Source: Pirellulaceae bacterium (GTDB lineage Bacteria; Planctomycetota; Planctomycetia; Pirellulales; Pirellulaceae). Taken from it: a stretch of DNA of 64,000 nucleotides. The notes beneath the pieces are model-generated. The model had not been told where the DNA came from, searched no databases, and saw nothing but the letters and a program-made list of their open reading frames with translations. Position 1 is the stretch's first letter. The number at the start of each line of letters is the position of its first letter. Positions 1 to 9,459 of the stretch are shown here, piece by piece. Location of the stretch: assembly GCA_026004795.1 (NCBI GenBank), contig BPJV01000013.1:33791-97790 (forward strand), written 5' to 3'. The position numbers and the translations under genes are program-made.

Positions 1-423
1 CAGCCCTTCCGCATACTTCAACATCAATGATTGCTGATCTCGGGGGTCCAATTGCTCCAGTGCATTGCGGACTTTCTCCTGGCGTTCGGCAGCAAGGAGG
101 AATCGAAGCGGATCATTCTCCGCGCCGAACTCCTGGCTCTCTGCCCAGGCTGCCGCGCGCTGCGCCAGTTTCCGCCGCCTCCCGGCTTTGCGTCGCAACT
201 GCATCATCTGCCGCATGGCCACCTGATAGAGCCACGCGCCCACGTCCCGTACCGGCTCAGGCCGCTGGGCCTGCTGCGCGGCTGCCACGGCGACCTCTTG
301 CATCACCTCGTCCACTTCCTCCCGATTGCCCAACCGCGCCAGTAGTCGAGCACGTAACCGCGGTTCATGCTCTTCTAGCGCTTCCAAGGGCGAGGGTGGT
401 TGGGAAGTGGAACGGGGCGTCAT
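1..423 (-). CDS. ECF-type RNA polymerase sigma factor (partial)
   Basis: The minus-strand frame opens at ATG 423 and runs off the left edge (141 codons visible), so the ORF track misses it. The product would direct RNA polymerase to a specific promoter set. The translation shows a sigma-70 region 2 pattern (NREEVDEVMQEV at about residues 33-44, then GAWLYQVAMRQMMQLRRK at about 62-79). A linker follows, then the start of region 4 (ALEQLDPRDQQSLMLKYAEG at about 121-140). A purine-rich GAAGGGAAAGG lies about 8 bases before the ATG. The DNA-recognition helix of region 4 and any partner such as an anti-sigma factor lie outside the window, so the subgroup cannot be named. The ATG overlaps the stop of a short upstream ORF that may be spurious. 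Confidence 0.85.
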   Translation of the reverse strand, partial: MTPRSTSQPPSPLEALEEHEPRLRARLLARLGNREEVDEVMQEVAVAAAQQAQRPEPVRDVGAWLYQVAMRQMMQLRRKAGRRRKLAQRAAAWAESQEFGAENDPLRFLLAAERQEKVRNALEQLDPRDQQSLMLKYAEGL

Positions 424-1272
424 GCAAGGGCCTTTCCCTTCTTGGTAGGGATCCTCGACAACGGAACCGGAGAACCATTGTCTTGGTTCATGGCCATCTG
501 TACCGTTGCCGTACGAGATGTCTTGTTGCAATTCAAGGTATGGTTCTCCGCCAGCTCGCCCAACATCGGAGACCTCGTACTCCTCTTCCGTTCAGTGTAG
601 TCGGCAGCTGCCTGTCGTGACAAACGCCCCTCAGCGGGAAGTCTACGAGGGCGGGACCGATCCCTCACCGTGTCGGTCTACTGGGCGCGTCAGACTGGCT
701 GGCCGAGGACGCAAAGGCGGCCGACGCCATGCCATCGATCCACCGGCACAGGTGCCCTTGCAGTCCATCCGATGGCCTTGCCCACGCAACTCGCACCAAG
801 AACGCTACGGCCAGGTGGCGTCGGGAACAATTGGGCAAACGGTAATCGCACAACATCACCTGCCGCCGAAGAGACGCCACACGCTATGGCTCCGCCGCCC
901 CTCCTCTACGAGAGCCCCTTCCCACTGGCGAGCCACCTGATCCCCTGTGGTGCGCCGAGCCAGCCGGACCGCCTCTGCGGGATTACCAGCCACTCGTTTT
1001 TCCGTTTTTCGGAGCTGATGGTGCTTAGGCCGCCCGGCCAGCAACGCCTTCGCTCCCCGCGGCGCAGAAACCCTGTGGACCAATGGCTTTCGAAGACGAA
1101 AAAAAACGCTACGATACGGCCAGCGGTTTAGGCTGAGATACCCAATCCGACCAATGTTCCGGGCGGCAGCCGTTCCAGCATCAGGAACCGTGGCATTGTC
1201 TGGGAGGGATTGCCGGCAATCCGCCGATGGTATCCAACCGATTTCGATTCCTAGTAGCGAACAGGTTACGAC
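424..1272. other. Gene-poor stretch between sigma factor and galM
   Basis: About 850 bases without a recognisable gene. Several overlapping frames of 70-150 codons occur on both strands, but none resembles a known family and they shadow one another, as expected in G+C-rich non-coding DNA. Promoters for the leftward sigma gene and the rightward galM must lie here. An A-rich patch (GAAAAAAAACGCTACGATACGG, near 1098) could belong to the galM promoter, but no convincing -35/-10 pair was found. Confidence 0.4.
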
Positions 1273-2298
1273 ATGGGTATTGAGACGAGGCAGTTCGGTA
1301 AAACGCGCGACGGCGAAACGGTGACGCTGTTCGAATTGAGCAGTTCAGCAGGGGTTCTCGTGCGTGTGATGGATTACGGAGCGATATTGGTGGCGGTGGA
1401 GACGCCGGACCGAGAAGGCCATCGTGCCAATATCAACTTGGGGTACGACGAGCTGACGCCCTACTTGGGCAAGCATTCTTACTTGGGGGCCACCGTCGGG
1501 CGGTTCTGCAATCGCATCGCCGGAGGAAAATTCACGTTGGATGGGCACGAGTACCGCTTGGTGACCAACAATGGGCCCAACCACCTGCACGGTGGCACGG
1601 TAGGGTTTGACAAGTTAATGTGGTCGGCCGAGCCTGTCAGCGAGGAAGACCGCTGTGGCGTGCGGTTGAGCCTCGAAAGCCCCGACGGTCAAGAGGGCTA
1701 TCCCGGCACGTTGAATCTGACCACCGAGTATTGGCTCAGCGACGACGGTCGGTTGACCACCATTTATCGCGCGACGACCGACAAGCCCACGGTGATCAAC
1801 ATCACCAACCACGCTTATTGGAATCTCGCAGGCGTTGGCTCGGGTAATGTTTTCGACCACCAATTGCGGCTCGACTGCCATCGCTACCTGGAGGTCGACC
1901 CGACACTGATCCCCACGGGACGCATTCTCGATGTCGCGGGCACACCGCTCGACTTTCTCGATTTCCATGCCATTGGAGAACGGATCGAGCAGTTGCCGCA
2001 AACCAAGGGCTACGACCATTGCTACGTGATCGATGGCCAACCGGGAACGCTGCGGCGTTGTGCAACGGCCTGGCATCCCCAAACAGGTCGAGCGATGGAA
2101 GTACGGACGACTCAGCCCGGGGTGCAGCTGTACACAGGTCAAAATCTAGGGGGGGGCTACGAGCCCTACTCAGGATTCTGTTTGGAAACTCAACATTATC
2201 CCGATTCGCCCAATCACCCTGAGTTCCCGTCGACGCGGCTAGATCCAGGAACGCAGTTTGAAGAGGTGACTGAGCACCGGTTCTTCGTGTGGCAGTAG
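1273..2298 (+). CDS. galM: Aldose 1-epimerase (galactose mutarotase)
   Basis: A 341-aa cytoplasmic enzyme that interconverts the alpha and beta anomers of aldoses such as galactose and glucose. The length is normal for GalM. The family signature residues are visible: NHLHGG (His104/His106), ITNHAYWNL with the catalytic acid His180, and FCLETQHYPDSPNHP with the catalytic base Glu305 near the C terminus. The ATG follows a 5' region with no strong Shine-Dalgarno sequence. It ends 22 bp before the convergent end of a sugar ABC importer, which suggests a shared role in sugar uptake and early metabolism, although the two are not co-transcribed. Confidence 0.95.
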   Translation: MGIETRQFGKTRDGETVTLFELSSSAGVLVRVMDYGAILVAVETPDREGHRANINLGYDELTPYLGKHSYLGATVGRFCNRIAGGKFTLDGHEYRLVTNNGPNHLHGGTVGFDKLMWSAEPVSEEDRCGVRLSLESPDGQEGYPGTLNLTTEYWLSDDGRLTTIYRATTDKPTVINITNHAYWNLAGVGSGNVFDHQLRLDCHRYLEVDPTLIPTGRILDVAGTPLDFLDFHAIGERIEQLPQTKGYDHCYVIDGQPGTLRRCATAWHPQTGRAMEVRTTQPGVQLYTGQNLGGGYEPYSGFCLETQHYPDSPNHPEFPSTRLDPGTQFEEVTEHRFFVWQ

Positions 2299-2320
2299 TC
2301 ATGGCCCTCATGCCCCTGCC

Positions 2321-3322
2321 CTACGAATCCTCGCGCTTATCCTTTGCATCCGCTCGGGGGGCCTTGCGCGCAGCGGCGAGGCGGCGTACTACTTCGTCGA
2401 CGATGGTACCACCAAGAATGACGGCACCAATTACCGCATACTCGATGTTGGTGGGAATCCAATCGATGAGGGTGATCGAATTGCGAAGCACTTGCATGAC
2501 CGCCGCACCAATCACCACCCCTAGCACCGTGCCTTCGCCGCCGCGCAGACTGCACCCGCCGAGGACGGCTGCCGCGATGGCATACAGTTCATAGAAGCTA
2601 CCGAAATCGACCGGCTGTGCGCTGCCCACATCGAGCACGAACAGCAGGCCGCCCAGCCCACTGAGTGCCGCGCAGATGACGTAGGCTACGATGACCATGC
2701 GCTGGGTATTGATACCGCTGAATCGTGTCGCTTCTTCGTTGCGCCCCAATGCTAACAGGTAGCGACCGTAGACGGTATAGTTCAGAAAGAAGGCTGCCGC
2801 AACGGTGACCACCGCCAGGATGAGGCATGGGTTGGGTATGCCGAATTCCGTTCCCGGCAACGGTATCTGACCTTGTGACAGATTGCGCAACATGGTGTAA
2901 CCACCTCGAAAACCTTGCGTCTGATCGTTAACGATACCGCGTGTCAAACCGCGATAGATCAACAGACCGCAAAGGGTGACGACGAAAGGTTGCAGTCGCA
3001 ATTTGGTGATCAGCAGGCCATGGCTCAAGCCGATACCCAAAGACATGATGGCCACGATTGCCAAAGCTGTAGGGGGGGATAGCCCCTGCTCGACGAGCAT
3101 CCATGGAAACAAACAGCCGACCAGGCAAACCACCGAACCGATCGACAAGTCGATCCCCCCCGTGATGATCACGAAGGCGGCGCCGATGGAGATGATTCCG
3201 AACAAAGCACTGCGCCGGATCAAGTTCTCGATGTTGAACTCGGTCAAGAACCGGTCGCTCAGCAGTGCCGTAGCGACGCAAACGAAAACCAATAAGCCGA
3301 GGATGCCGAGAATCTTCTTCAT
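2321..3322 (-). CDS. Sugar ABC transporter permease (RbsC-type)
   Basis: A 333-aa, very hydrophobic protein with about eight to ten membrane segments, belonging to the BPD_transp_2 permease family of ribose/xylose/galactose importers. A signature is FVIITGGIDLSIGSVV at about residues 55-70, followed by the conserved AAAVLGGCSLRGGEGTVLG stretch near 254-272. It forms the membrane channel of the importer. It is the last gene of a three-gene minus-strand operon and starts 6 bp after the ATPase gene ends. As in this family, one permease gene probably forms a homodimer. The sugar cannot be read from the sequence. The short charged C-terminal tail is unremarkable. Confidence 0.93.
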   Translation of the reverse strand: MKKILGILGLLVFVCVATALLSDRFLTEFNIENLIRRSALFGIISIGAAFVIITGGIDLSIGSVVCLVGCLFPWMLVEQGLSPPTALAIVAIMSLGIGLSHGLLITKLRLQPFVVTLCGLLIYRGLTRGIVNDQTQGFRGGYTMLRNLSQGQIPLPGTEFGIPNPCLILAVVTVAAAFFLNYTVYGRYLLALGRNEEATRFSGINTQRMVIVAYVICAALSGLGGLLFVLDVGSAQPVDFGSFYELYAIAAAVLGGCSLRGGEGTVLGVVIGAAVMQVLRNSITLIDWIPTNIEYAVIGAVILGGTIVDEVVRRLAAARKAPRADAKDKREDS

Positions 3323-3328
3323 GGACGT

Positions 3329-4861
3329 CTATACCCCCGTGGTGGCCGCGGTGTTTCCGGTGGCCAAATGCATGATCGCTTCTTCCGTGATCTGCTCTCC
3401 CACCAGCTCCCCCATCACCTGTCCTTCATGCATCACCACCACTAAGTCCGACATGCTGATCACCTCTTCCATTTCGCTGGAAGCAAATAAGATGGCCACA
3501 CCACGCTCGGCCAGCTCTTCCATCAATCGGTAGATCTCCTGCTTGGCGCCAATATCGACCCCTCGCGTCGGTTCATCCAGGAGCAGGCACCAGGGATCCA
3601 TGGCCAGCCATTTTCCGATAACCACTTTTTGTTGATTTCCTCCCGATAGGTTCTGCACCGCTTGCCGAGGACTGCTGGTCTTGATCCGCATGGCATCGAT
3701 CATGCGCCGCGTATCCTCGGCCTCACGACGTCGATTGAGGATGGCACCAGCGATCTTGTGGCGTGCCAAGCCCGGCAGCCCAATATTGGTACGTACAGCC
3801 ATCGGCAAGATCAATCCCTGCTGCTTGCGGTCCTCGGGGACCAAAGCCAATCCCGCCTCGATAGCCGCACGGCAGCGTCCGGTAGGCAGCAGCTTTCCAT
3901 GCAGCCGCACGTGGCCGGCAACGGGGACATCGACTCCGAAGATCGCCCGCAACAACTCACTGCGCCCGGCACCTACCAACCCCGCCAGACCGACCATCTC
4001 ACCGCGACGGACGGTAAGATCGACCGCGTGCTGCGGCCAGGCCTGCGTGCGCAACCCACGGACCTCCAGCACAGGTTCTCCCACCTCATGAGGGCGGCGG
4101 GCATAAAACTGACTGATGTCCCTACCAACCATAAGTTGCACCAAAGAGTCGTGGTTGATCTCATGCCGTTGAAGTCGCCCGGCAATCTCTCCGTCACGCA
4201 GTACGGTTACCTCGTCTGCCAATCGCTGCACCTCCGCCAGGCGGTGCGAGATGTAGACGATAGCGGCTCCCTCATCGCGCAACTTGTCGATAATGGCAAA
4301 CAGAGCATCGACTTCCCGCTGCGAAAGGCTGCTTGTCGGTTCGTCCATGATCAGCACCCGTCCGCCCACCGACAGCGCCTTGGCGATCTCGACCAATTGT
4401 TGCTGAGCGATGGTCAGTTCGCCGACAAGCGTATCGGGAGGGACATTCAGGCCAACCGCATCCAAGTATTTCTTGGCATCTTGGCCGATGGCGGCAAAGT
4501 CGATCGTCCCCCACCGTCGCGGCTCGCGCCCCAGAAAAATGTTGGCTCCCACATCGAGGTTGTCGCACAGATTCAGTTCTTGGTGAATTAGCGCGATGCC
4601 ATGTCCTAATGCAGCTTGCACCGACCTCAGCTCGACCGGGCGTCCGTCGACCAGCAATCGTCCGCTGTCAGGAGCCAGCACACCGGCCATGATCTTCATC
4701 AAGGTGCTTTTCCCCGCGCCATTCTCCCCGATCACGGCGTGGACTCGCCCCGGCCGTATGGCCAGCGAAACTCCGCGCAGGGCTTGCACTCCCCCGAATC
4801 GCTTGGTGACATCCTCCACTTCCAGCACGGGGGCAGAGGACGTGGGCTGTGCGTCACTCAT
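3329..4861 (-). CDS. Sugar ABC transporter ATPase (RbsA/MglA-type, two ABC domains)
   Basis: A 510-aa tandem ATPase that powers monosaccharide import. The first nucleotide-binding domain has the Walker A motif GENGAGKSTLMK and Walker B LIMDEPTSSL. The second has the usual degenerate P-loop GLVGAGRSELLRAIFG, with the signature NLSGGNQQKVVIGKWLA and Walker B LLLDEPTRGVDIGA. This asymmetry is typical of RbsA, MglA and XylG. The ATG at 4861 lies inside the 3' end of the upstream binding-protein gene (8-bp ATGAGTGA overlap), so the two are translationally coupled. The neighbouring galM hints at galactose or another aldose, but that is inference. Confidence 0.95.
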   Translation of the reverse strand: MSDAQPTSSAPVLEVEDVTKRFGGVQALRGVSLAIRPGRVHAVIGENGAGKSTLMKIMAGVLAPDSGRLLVDGRPVELRSVQAALGHGIALIHQELNLCDNLDVGANIFLGREPRRWGTIDFAAIGQDAKKYLDAVGLNVPPDTLVGELTIAQQQLVEIAKALSVGGRVLIMDEPTSSLSQREVDALFAIIDKLRDEGAAIVYISHRLAEVQRLADEVTVLRDGEIAGRLQRHEINHDSLVQLMVGRDISQFYARRPHEVGEPVLEVRGLRTQAWPQHAVDLTVRRGEMVGLAGLVGAGRSELLRAIFGVDVPVAGHVRLHGKLLPTGRCRAAIEAGLALVPEDRKQQGLILPMAVRTNIGLPGLARHKIAGAILNRRREAEDTRRMIDAMRIKTSSPRQAVQNLSGGNQQKVVIGKWLAMDPWCLLLDEPTRGVDIGAKQEIYRLMEELAERGVAILFASSEMEEVISMSDLVVVMHEGQVMGELVGEQITEEAIMHLATGNTAATTGV

Positions 4862-5894
4862 TTCCCACCCGCTGCTTCAGTTCGGCCCAGAAGGCTTCCA
4901 CATTGTCTTGGCGTATTTGACGGGCAGGGATATCGAGTACCTTCGACTCGGGTACCCCTAATTCGACCAACGTCTTGCCGCGGCAGAGCCCGGCCAAGAT
5001 ACGGACGCTTTGGCGGCCATATTCATAAGGATTCTGCACGACCGTTCCGTGCACCGTGCCATCCACAATCCCTTGCAACGTTTCCTCCGCTTCATCGAAG
5101 GCGATCACTTTTACCTGCCCCAACTTCCCGGCTTGTTTGAGCGCTTCCAACAACAGAGGCGGGTTGTAGGCGAACAGGCCTACCATAGCGGCCAGATCAG
5201 GATGCCGCGACAACGCATCCTCGGCATTGGCCTTCCCCTTCGCACGATCGAATTGATCGGTGTACGTTCCTACGATGTGCCAGTCCCCTTCCTGAATCTC
5301 ACTTTCGAACGAGTCCCGGCGATCGGGATCGGCTGGCCTTCCCAGAATTGCATCCACGGTTCCTTGCCAACGTCGTCGCGCATTGTCCTGTTCCAAGCGT
5401 CCGACGAAGATGGCGACCTTCCCGCCGGACGGAATCGCCTCTCGCACCAACTCTCCGCACATCCTTCCTGCCGTGTAATTGTCCATGCCGATATAGCACA
5501 GCCGGTTGGACTTGGGGGCATCCGAATCGTGCGTGATCAGCTTGCAATAGCGAGCCGCTTTGTTCAGCAAGTCTGTCTGATTGTCCGGATCGATGGGGCT
5601 GATAGCGATTCCATCAATGCCCTTGGTAAGCAAATCTTCGACAATACGTTTCTGATCGGATATCCCTTCGGCGGGCATGTGAACCTCAACCTCCGCGTCG
5701 AATTCCTCGCCCCCCTTTCGGACCCCTGCTTCCGCAATTACCCAAAAGGAGGCGACTCCATTGGTGACAAAGGCAACCTGCGGCCTCCCGCTCTCCGAAT
5801 TTCCTGCCGAAGAGGTGGGGTTCGAATTTTTGCAACCGCTAATCAACAACGCCAAAGCAACGAAGCCAAGTGCAAAGGAATAGGAACGCCACAT
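4854..5894 (-). CDS. Sugar-binding lipoprotein of ABC importer (RbsB-type)
   Basis: A 346-aa periplasmic binding protein of the PBP1/RbsB family that captures the sugar for the importer. I start it at ATG 5894 rather than the longer GTG frame at 5927, because AAAGGA lies 8 bases upstream and the protein then begins directly with a lipoprotein signal (MWRSYSFALGFVALALLISGC). Cys21 of the lipobox LISGC would be lipidated. Sugar-binding fold landmarks include AISPIDPDNQTDLL and IGMDNYTAGRMCGELV. It is the first gene of the operon and overlaps the ATPase gene by 8 bp. Two palindromes about 75-100 bp upstream are candidate operators. Confidence 0.92.
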   Translation of the reverse strand: MWRSYSFALGFVALALLISGCKNSNPTSSAGNSESGRPQVAFVTNGVASFWVIAEAGVRKGGEEFDAEVEVHMPAEGISDQKRIVEDLLTKGIDGIAISPIDPDNQTDLLNKAARYCKLITHDSDAPKSNRLCYIGMDNYTAGRMCGELVREAIPSGGKVAIFVGRLEQDNARRRWQGTVDAILGRPADPDRRDSFESEIQEGDWHIVGTYTDQFDRAKGKANAEDALSRHPDLAAMVGLFAYNPPLLLEALKQAGKLGQVKVIAFDEAEETLQGIVDGTVHGTVVQNPYEYGRQSVRILAGLCRGKTLVELGVPESKVLDIPARQIRQDNVEAFWAELKQRVGNE

Positions 5895-5968
5895 TGATCG
5901 GATCCTTTGGTTCGACGAGAAAAACACGATAGCTCACTTCCATCGAAGGTGGTTGAGAACAGGTGAAC

Positions 5969-5993
5969 ACCGTACGGTAGCGTGGTAAACCAC
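5969..5993 (-). promoter_or_regulatory. Candidate operator palindromes upstream of sugar importer
   Basis: Two adjacent palindromes lie about 75-100 bp upstream of the binding-protein ATG: ACCGTACGGT (5969-5978, perfect) and GTGGT-AA-ACCAC (5982-5993). On the minus strand a TATATT hexamer (5995-6000) sits immediately before them, so a bound protein would cover the region just downstream of a -10-like element. The TGGTnnACCA symmetry is of the kind bound by LacI/GalR repressors, but no regulator gene is nearby and no clear -35 was found. Confidence 0.35.
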
Positions 5994-6734
5994 CAATATA
6001 ATGCAACTATAAAGCAGCGTCCTTAGGTTATACATCAGCACTACCAAATCGTTTGGTCTAGCGCGAGACGCCCCCGACGATGAGACTCAGCATGCGTGAC
6101 AGCACGACTCAGGCGTCTCCAACGCCGACTGACATAGGAAAACGTAGCACCACGGCGAAACGTGGAAGGAACACCAATTCCACGATGATCCTGAGGCTGG
6201 CAACGTACCAGCTTGTTGACCATGTACCGGACGTTTCCACGAACATTATGCAGTGTAGCGAACAACTCGGGTGGAAGGCCGCCGAATGTGCTCCTGACTT
6301 GGGCGGATGCCCTGGGCGATGGCGAGCTACAGTACGGCACCCCGGAGGCGAAGGTGACGCTCCCCTTCTTGATTAGCTGACCAGCGAAAGGATGCGATTC
6401 TTGGCCCCCGCCCATGCCTGCATCATCGCGGGGCCCGGGGCAACCACGACGTCCCGTCAATGCTGCGCGAGTATGCCCTGTCGGGCAGCATCTTCCAGCC
6501 CCCGAGAACTGTTCGACGACGTGGAAGTTGATGCGGAAGAGGGGCACAATCTGTACTGCGACCACCTGGCAGACGGTGGCTTCCGCGAAAGAACGTCTGA
6601 AACAATTCAAAACCTCCAGCAACAGTGCGTCTGGCCATCAGGGGATCAATCGATGATCGCTACTCCCATTGGTTCGCCCCAACGGGAGTGAGACTCTTCC
6701 CTCGCCCCAGCAGGGTGAGATGTTCCGCGCTGGC
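5994..6734. other. Gene-less stretch between importer promoter and gyrB
   Basis: About 740 bases. The longest frame is a 193-codon minus-strand ORF (6041-6622) whose translation is rich in Arg, Ser and Cys and matches no family I recognise. Frames on the opposite strand overlap it completely. It could be a decayed gene, but no frame-shifted family motif could be traced across it. Confidence 0.4.
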
Positions 6735-9212
6735 TTAGACATCCAGATTGCGCACCTCTAAGGCATGTTTCTCGATGAACTCACGGCGCGGCTCCACCTT
6801 GTCTCCCATCAGCACGCGGAACATCTCATCCGCCGCAGCCGCATCGTTTAGCGAGACCTGCAACAAAGTTCGATTGTTGGGATCGAGCGTCGTCTCCCGC
6901 AGTTCTTCAGGATTCATTTCTCCCAATCCTTTGAACCGCGTGACCTGCATGCCTTTCTCACCGGCCTTGCGTACCGCCGGAAGCAGGGCGCGCAGATCGT
7001 CCATACCGATGCGATTTTCATCGCGATACAAATAGAACTTCGATTCCGTACTTCCAGTGCGTACCTCGGGGATCAAATCACGAACCGTAAACCCGAATTC
7101 CGCCAAGCGACTCAAGCCAGCATTGATCGTCTTTACTTCATGCAGCTCGGTGACCACGGCCGGTAGCGTATCGGCGACATCCTCACTGTCCGACGAAGGC
7201 TCATCGACCGATTCGGTGTGCAGATTGTTTTGCTCGATGAACGCTTCGAGCGACTCACGTGTAAAAAACCAATGGGTATCATTGCCCACGGTGAGCATGA
7301 ACACAGGCAGCTTGTTCTCGGCTGAGATGCGTTCGGCGTGGGCTTTGAGACTGATACCACGCTTTTCCAAGGCGACCATCGCATCTTCCATGTTGGCTAG
7401 GCAATCGCACAGCGCGCGCATCAAGTCACCTTCGATGATCCGGCCCCCTTCGATCTCCAACCGGCAGTCGCTGAGACCACGCTCCAGCAACTGCCGTTTC
7501 ATATCCTCCTCGGTCTGGACGTAGTAACGAGTCGACTTGCCTTGCACCACGCGAAACAACGGCGGCTGCGCCAGGTAGACATGCCCGGAAGCGACCAATT
7601 GATACATCTGCCGATAGAAGAAGCAGAGCAGCAGCGTGCGGATATGGGAGCCGTCGACGTCGGCGTCGGTCATGATGACGACTTTGTTGTAGCGTCGCTT
7701 GGAGATATCCAGATCTTCGCCGATCCCGCAGCCGATCGCCTGAATCATGCTCTGCACTTCTTCATTGTTGAGCACTTTATCTTCACGACTCTTGTAGGCG
7801 TTGATGATTTTCCCCCGCAGTGGCAGGATGGCCTGAAACTCTCGAAAGCGTCCCCCCTCGGCACTGCCACCGGCCGAATCTCCCTCCACCAGGTACAATT
7901 CACATTCTTCCATCTTATTGCTGATGCAGTCGCGAAGCTTGCCGGGCAAACCTCCGCCGCTGAGCGCATCTTTGCGCTTGCGCAACAAGTCCTTGGCCTT
8001 GCGTGCAGCTTCCCGGGCTTCGCAAGCCAACAATGCTTTGCGCAAAATGGTCTTGGCCGTGCGGGGATTCTCTTCCAGGTACTTCTGCAGCGCGTCGCCC
8101 ACGGCTGCGTTGACGATTCCCTCGACCTCGCTGTTGCCCAGTTTGGTTTTGGTCTGGCCTTCGAACTGGGGGTGCGGTACCCGCAGGCTAACAACCGCAG
8201 TCAATCCCTCGCGGAAGTCGTCACCGGCTGGCGTAAGGTCCTTGAAAATGCCTTCCTTCCTTCCGTAAGCATTCATCACCCGGGTGAGGGCGGAACGGAA
8301 ACCAGAGACATGCGTTCCCCCCTCGATAGTATTGATGTTGTTTACATACGAATGCACATTCTCCGTGTATTCGTTGCAATATTGCATGGCGATCTCGTAC
8401 CGCACGCCATCCCGTTTTCCTTCGATCAAAATGACATCCGGGTGCAACGGTTCGCTGGCGCGGTTCAGGTGTTCGACGAATTCGACAATCCCCCGTTGAT
8501 AACAGAACTCACCCCCCTCGCCGATGCGTTCATCGTAGAACGAGATGTGCACGCCCGCATTGAGGAAGGCCAACTCCTGCAGTCGTTTGTATAGGGTGTC
8601 GAAATCGAACTTGGTATTCGGGAAGATACTCCCATCCGGCTTGAAGGTGGTCTTCGTTCCATGTTTCTTGGTGGGGTGCCCCTTGATCACCGGCCCGGTG
8701 GGGATCCCGTACTCGTAACTCTGCGACCATACGTACCCGTCACGGTACACCTCCACTTCACACCATTGGGACAGGAAGTTGACCACCGTCACCCCCACCC
8801 CGTGCAATCCGCCGGAGGTTTCGTAAGCCTTCTTCTCGAACTTGCCACCGAATTTGAGTACCGTCATCACGCCTTCCAGCGTGCTGACCTCGCGGCCAAG
8901 CTCTTGCGATAGCTGCTCGTGACGGGCCACAGGAATGCCTCGCCCATCATCCTCGACGGTAACCGAACCATCGGCATTGATCCGCACCGAAATGTGCTTG
9001 GCATAGCCCGCCATCGCTTCGTCGATCGAATTGTCGACGACTTCGTAGACCAGGTGATGCAGCCCCTTCAAGGTCGTGTCACCGATATACATGCTGGGCC
9101 GCTCGCGGACATGATCCCGGTCGCTCAAGTGCTTCAATGCGTCGGCATCATAATCGGAACCCTGAAAGGCGATTTCGTCGTCCTGGTGCTGGCTATCTTC
9201 TTCGTTGACCAT
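6735..9212 (-). CDS. gyrB: DNA gyrase subunit B
   Basis: An 825-aa type IIA topoisomerase ATPase subunit that works with GyrA to introduce negative supercoils. I start it at ATG 9212, 5 bases after GGGAGAG, instead of the TTG at 9224. The GHKL ATPase domain has VEDDGRGIPVARHE and the ATP-lid region GGLHGVGVTVVN. The transducer domain follows, then the TOPRIM domain with LYLVEGDSAGGSAE and IMTDADVDGSHIRTLL. The C-terminal MQVTRFKGLGEMNPEEL box is intact. Length is normal for GyrB. Neither gyrA, dnaA nor recF is adjacent, so the classical origin cluster is absent here. Confidence 0.98.
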   Translation of the reverse strand: MVNEEDSQHQDDEIAFQGSDYDADALKHLSDRDHVRERPSMYIGDTTLKGLHHLVYEVVDNSIDEAMAGYAKHISVRINADGSVTVEDDGRGIPVARHEQLSQELGREVSTLEGVMTVLKFGGKFEKKAYETSGGLHGVGVTVVNFLSQWCEVEVYRDGYVWSQSYEYGIPTGPVIKGHPTKKHGTKTTFKPDGSIFPNTKFDFDTLYKRLQELAFLNAGVHISFYDERIGEGGEFCYQRGIVEFVEHLNRASEPLHPDVILIEGKRDGVRYEIAMQYCNEYTENVHSYVNNINTIEGGTHVSGFRSALTRVMNAYGRKEGIFKDLTPAGDDFREGLTAVVSLRVPHPQFEGQTKTKLGNSEVEGIVNAAVGDALQKYLEENPRTAKTILRKALLACEAREAARKAKDLLRKRKDALSGGGLPGKLRDCISNKMEECELYLVEGDSAGGSAEGGRFREFQAILPLRGKIINAYKSREDKVLNNEEVQSMIQAIGCGIGEDLDISKRRYNKVVIMTDADVDGSHIRTLLLCFFYRQMYQLVASGHVYLAQPPLFRVVQGKSTRYYVQTEEDMKRQLLERGLSDCRLEIEGGRIIEGDLMRALCDCLANMEDAMVALEKRGISLKAHAERISAENKLPVFMLTVGNDTHWFFTRESLEAFIEQNNLHTESVDEPSSDSEDVADTLPAVVTELHEVKTINAGLSRLAEFGFTVRDLIPEVRTGSTESKFYLYRDENRIGMDDLRALLPAVRKAGEKGMQVTRFKGLGEMNPEELRETTLDPNNRTLLQVSLNDAAAADEMFRVLMGDKVEPRREFIEKHALEVRNLDV

Positions 9213-9246
9213 GCGCTCTCCCAACCTACTACCAGTGCCGCATCGT

Positions 9247-9290
9247 GGGGCATCCCGCCTCTTCGGTAAGACGAGGGATGGGGGTGCCCC
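9247..9290 (-). promoter_or_regulatory. gyrB leader hairpin
   Basis: In the presumed gyrB 5' leader, GGGGCATCCC (9247-9256) can pair with GGGATG (9275-9280) plus GCCCC (9286-9290) across an 18-base loop, leaving a small bulge. It lies 35-78 bases upstream of the gyrB start codon and downstream of the -10 box. Its position could let it affect translation or message stability. No known riboswitch class is recognised. Confidence 0.4.
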
Positions 9291-9322
9291 GATTATTGCT
9301 GTGAAGCCCCGATTATAGCAGT
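9286..9322 (-). promoter_or_regulatory. gyrB promoter region with 20-bp-period direct repeat
   Basis: On the minus strand a perfect TATAAT (plus-strand ATTATA, 9312-9317) lies about 100 bp upstream of the gyrB ATG. It is preceded 17 bases earlier by a poor -35 (AGTCAA). The segment is a direct repeat: GCCCCGATTATTGCTGT (9286-9302) and GCCCCGATTATAGCAGT (9306-9322), differing at two positions with a 20-bp period. Only the second copy carries the full TATAAT. The repeat may mark tandem start sites or a regulator site. Confidence 0.5.
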
Positions 9323-9459
9323 CCCGCCCGACTTTGACTGCTCCCTATCACCGCCCCTCCGCCTCACCCTCCCCCCAGTTCATCCGAGTCTGGCTAATGA
9401 TGGTTCTAGCCACACCTTCCATCTTCCCAATTGGTGCCAAACTGCTGTGGAGCGGCACA

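Noticed and set aside
420-566. 48-codon minus-strand ORF (MLGELAENHTLNC...) overlapping the sigma factor start by ATGA
   Set aside because: It has a purine-rich site upstream and a coupling-like overlap, but the composition is featureless and no homologue is recognised; not enough to call a gene.
6041-6622. 193-codon minus-strand ORF upstream of the sugar importer
   Set aside because: Composition is biased and opposite-strand frames overlap it fully; I tried to trace transposase motifs through all frames without success.
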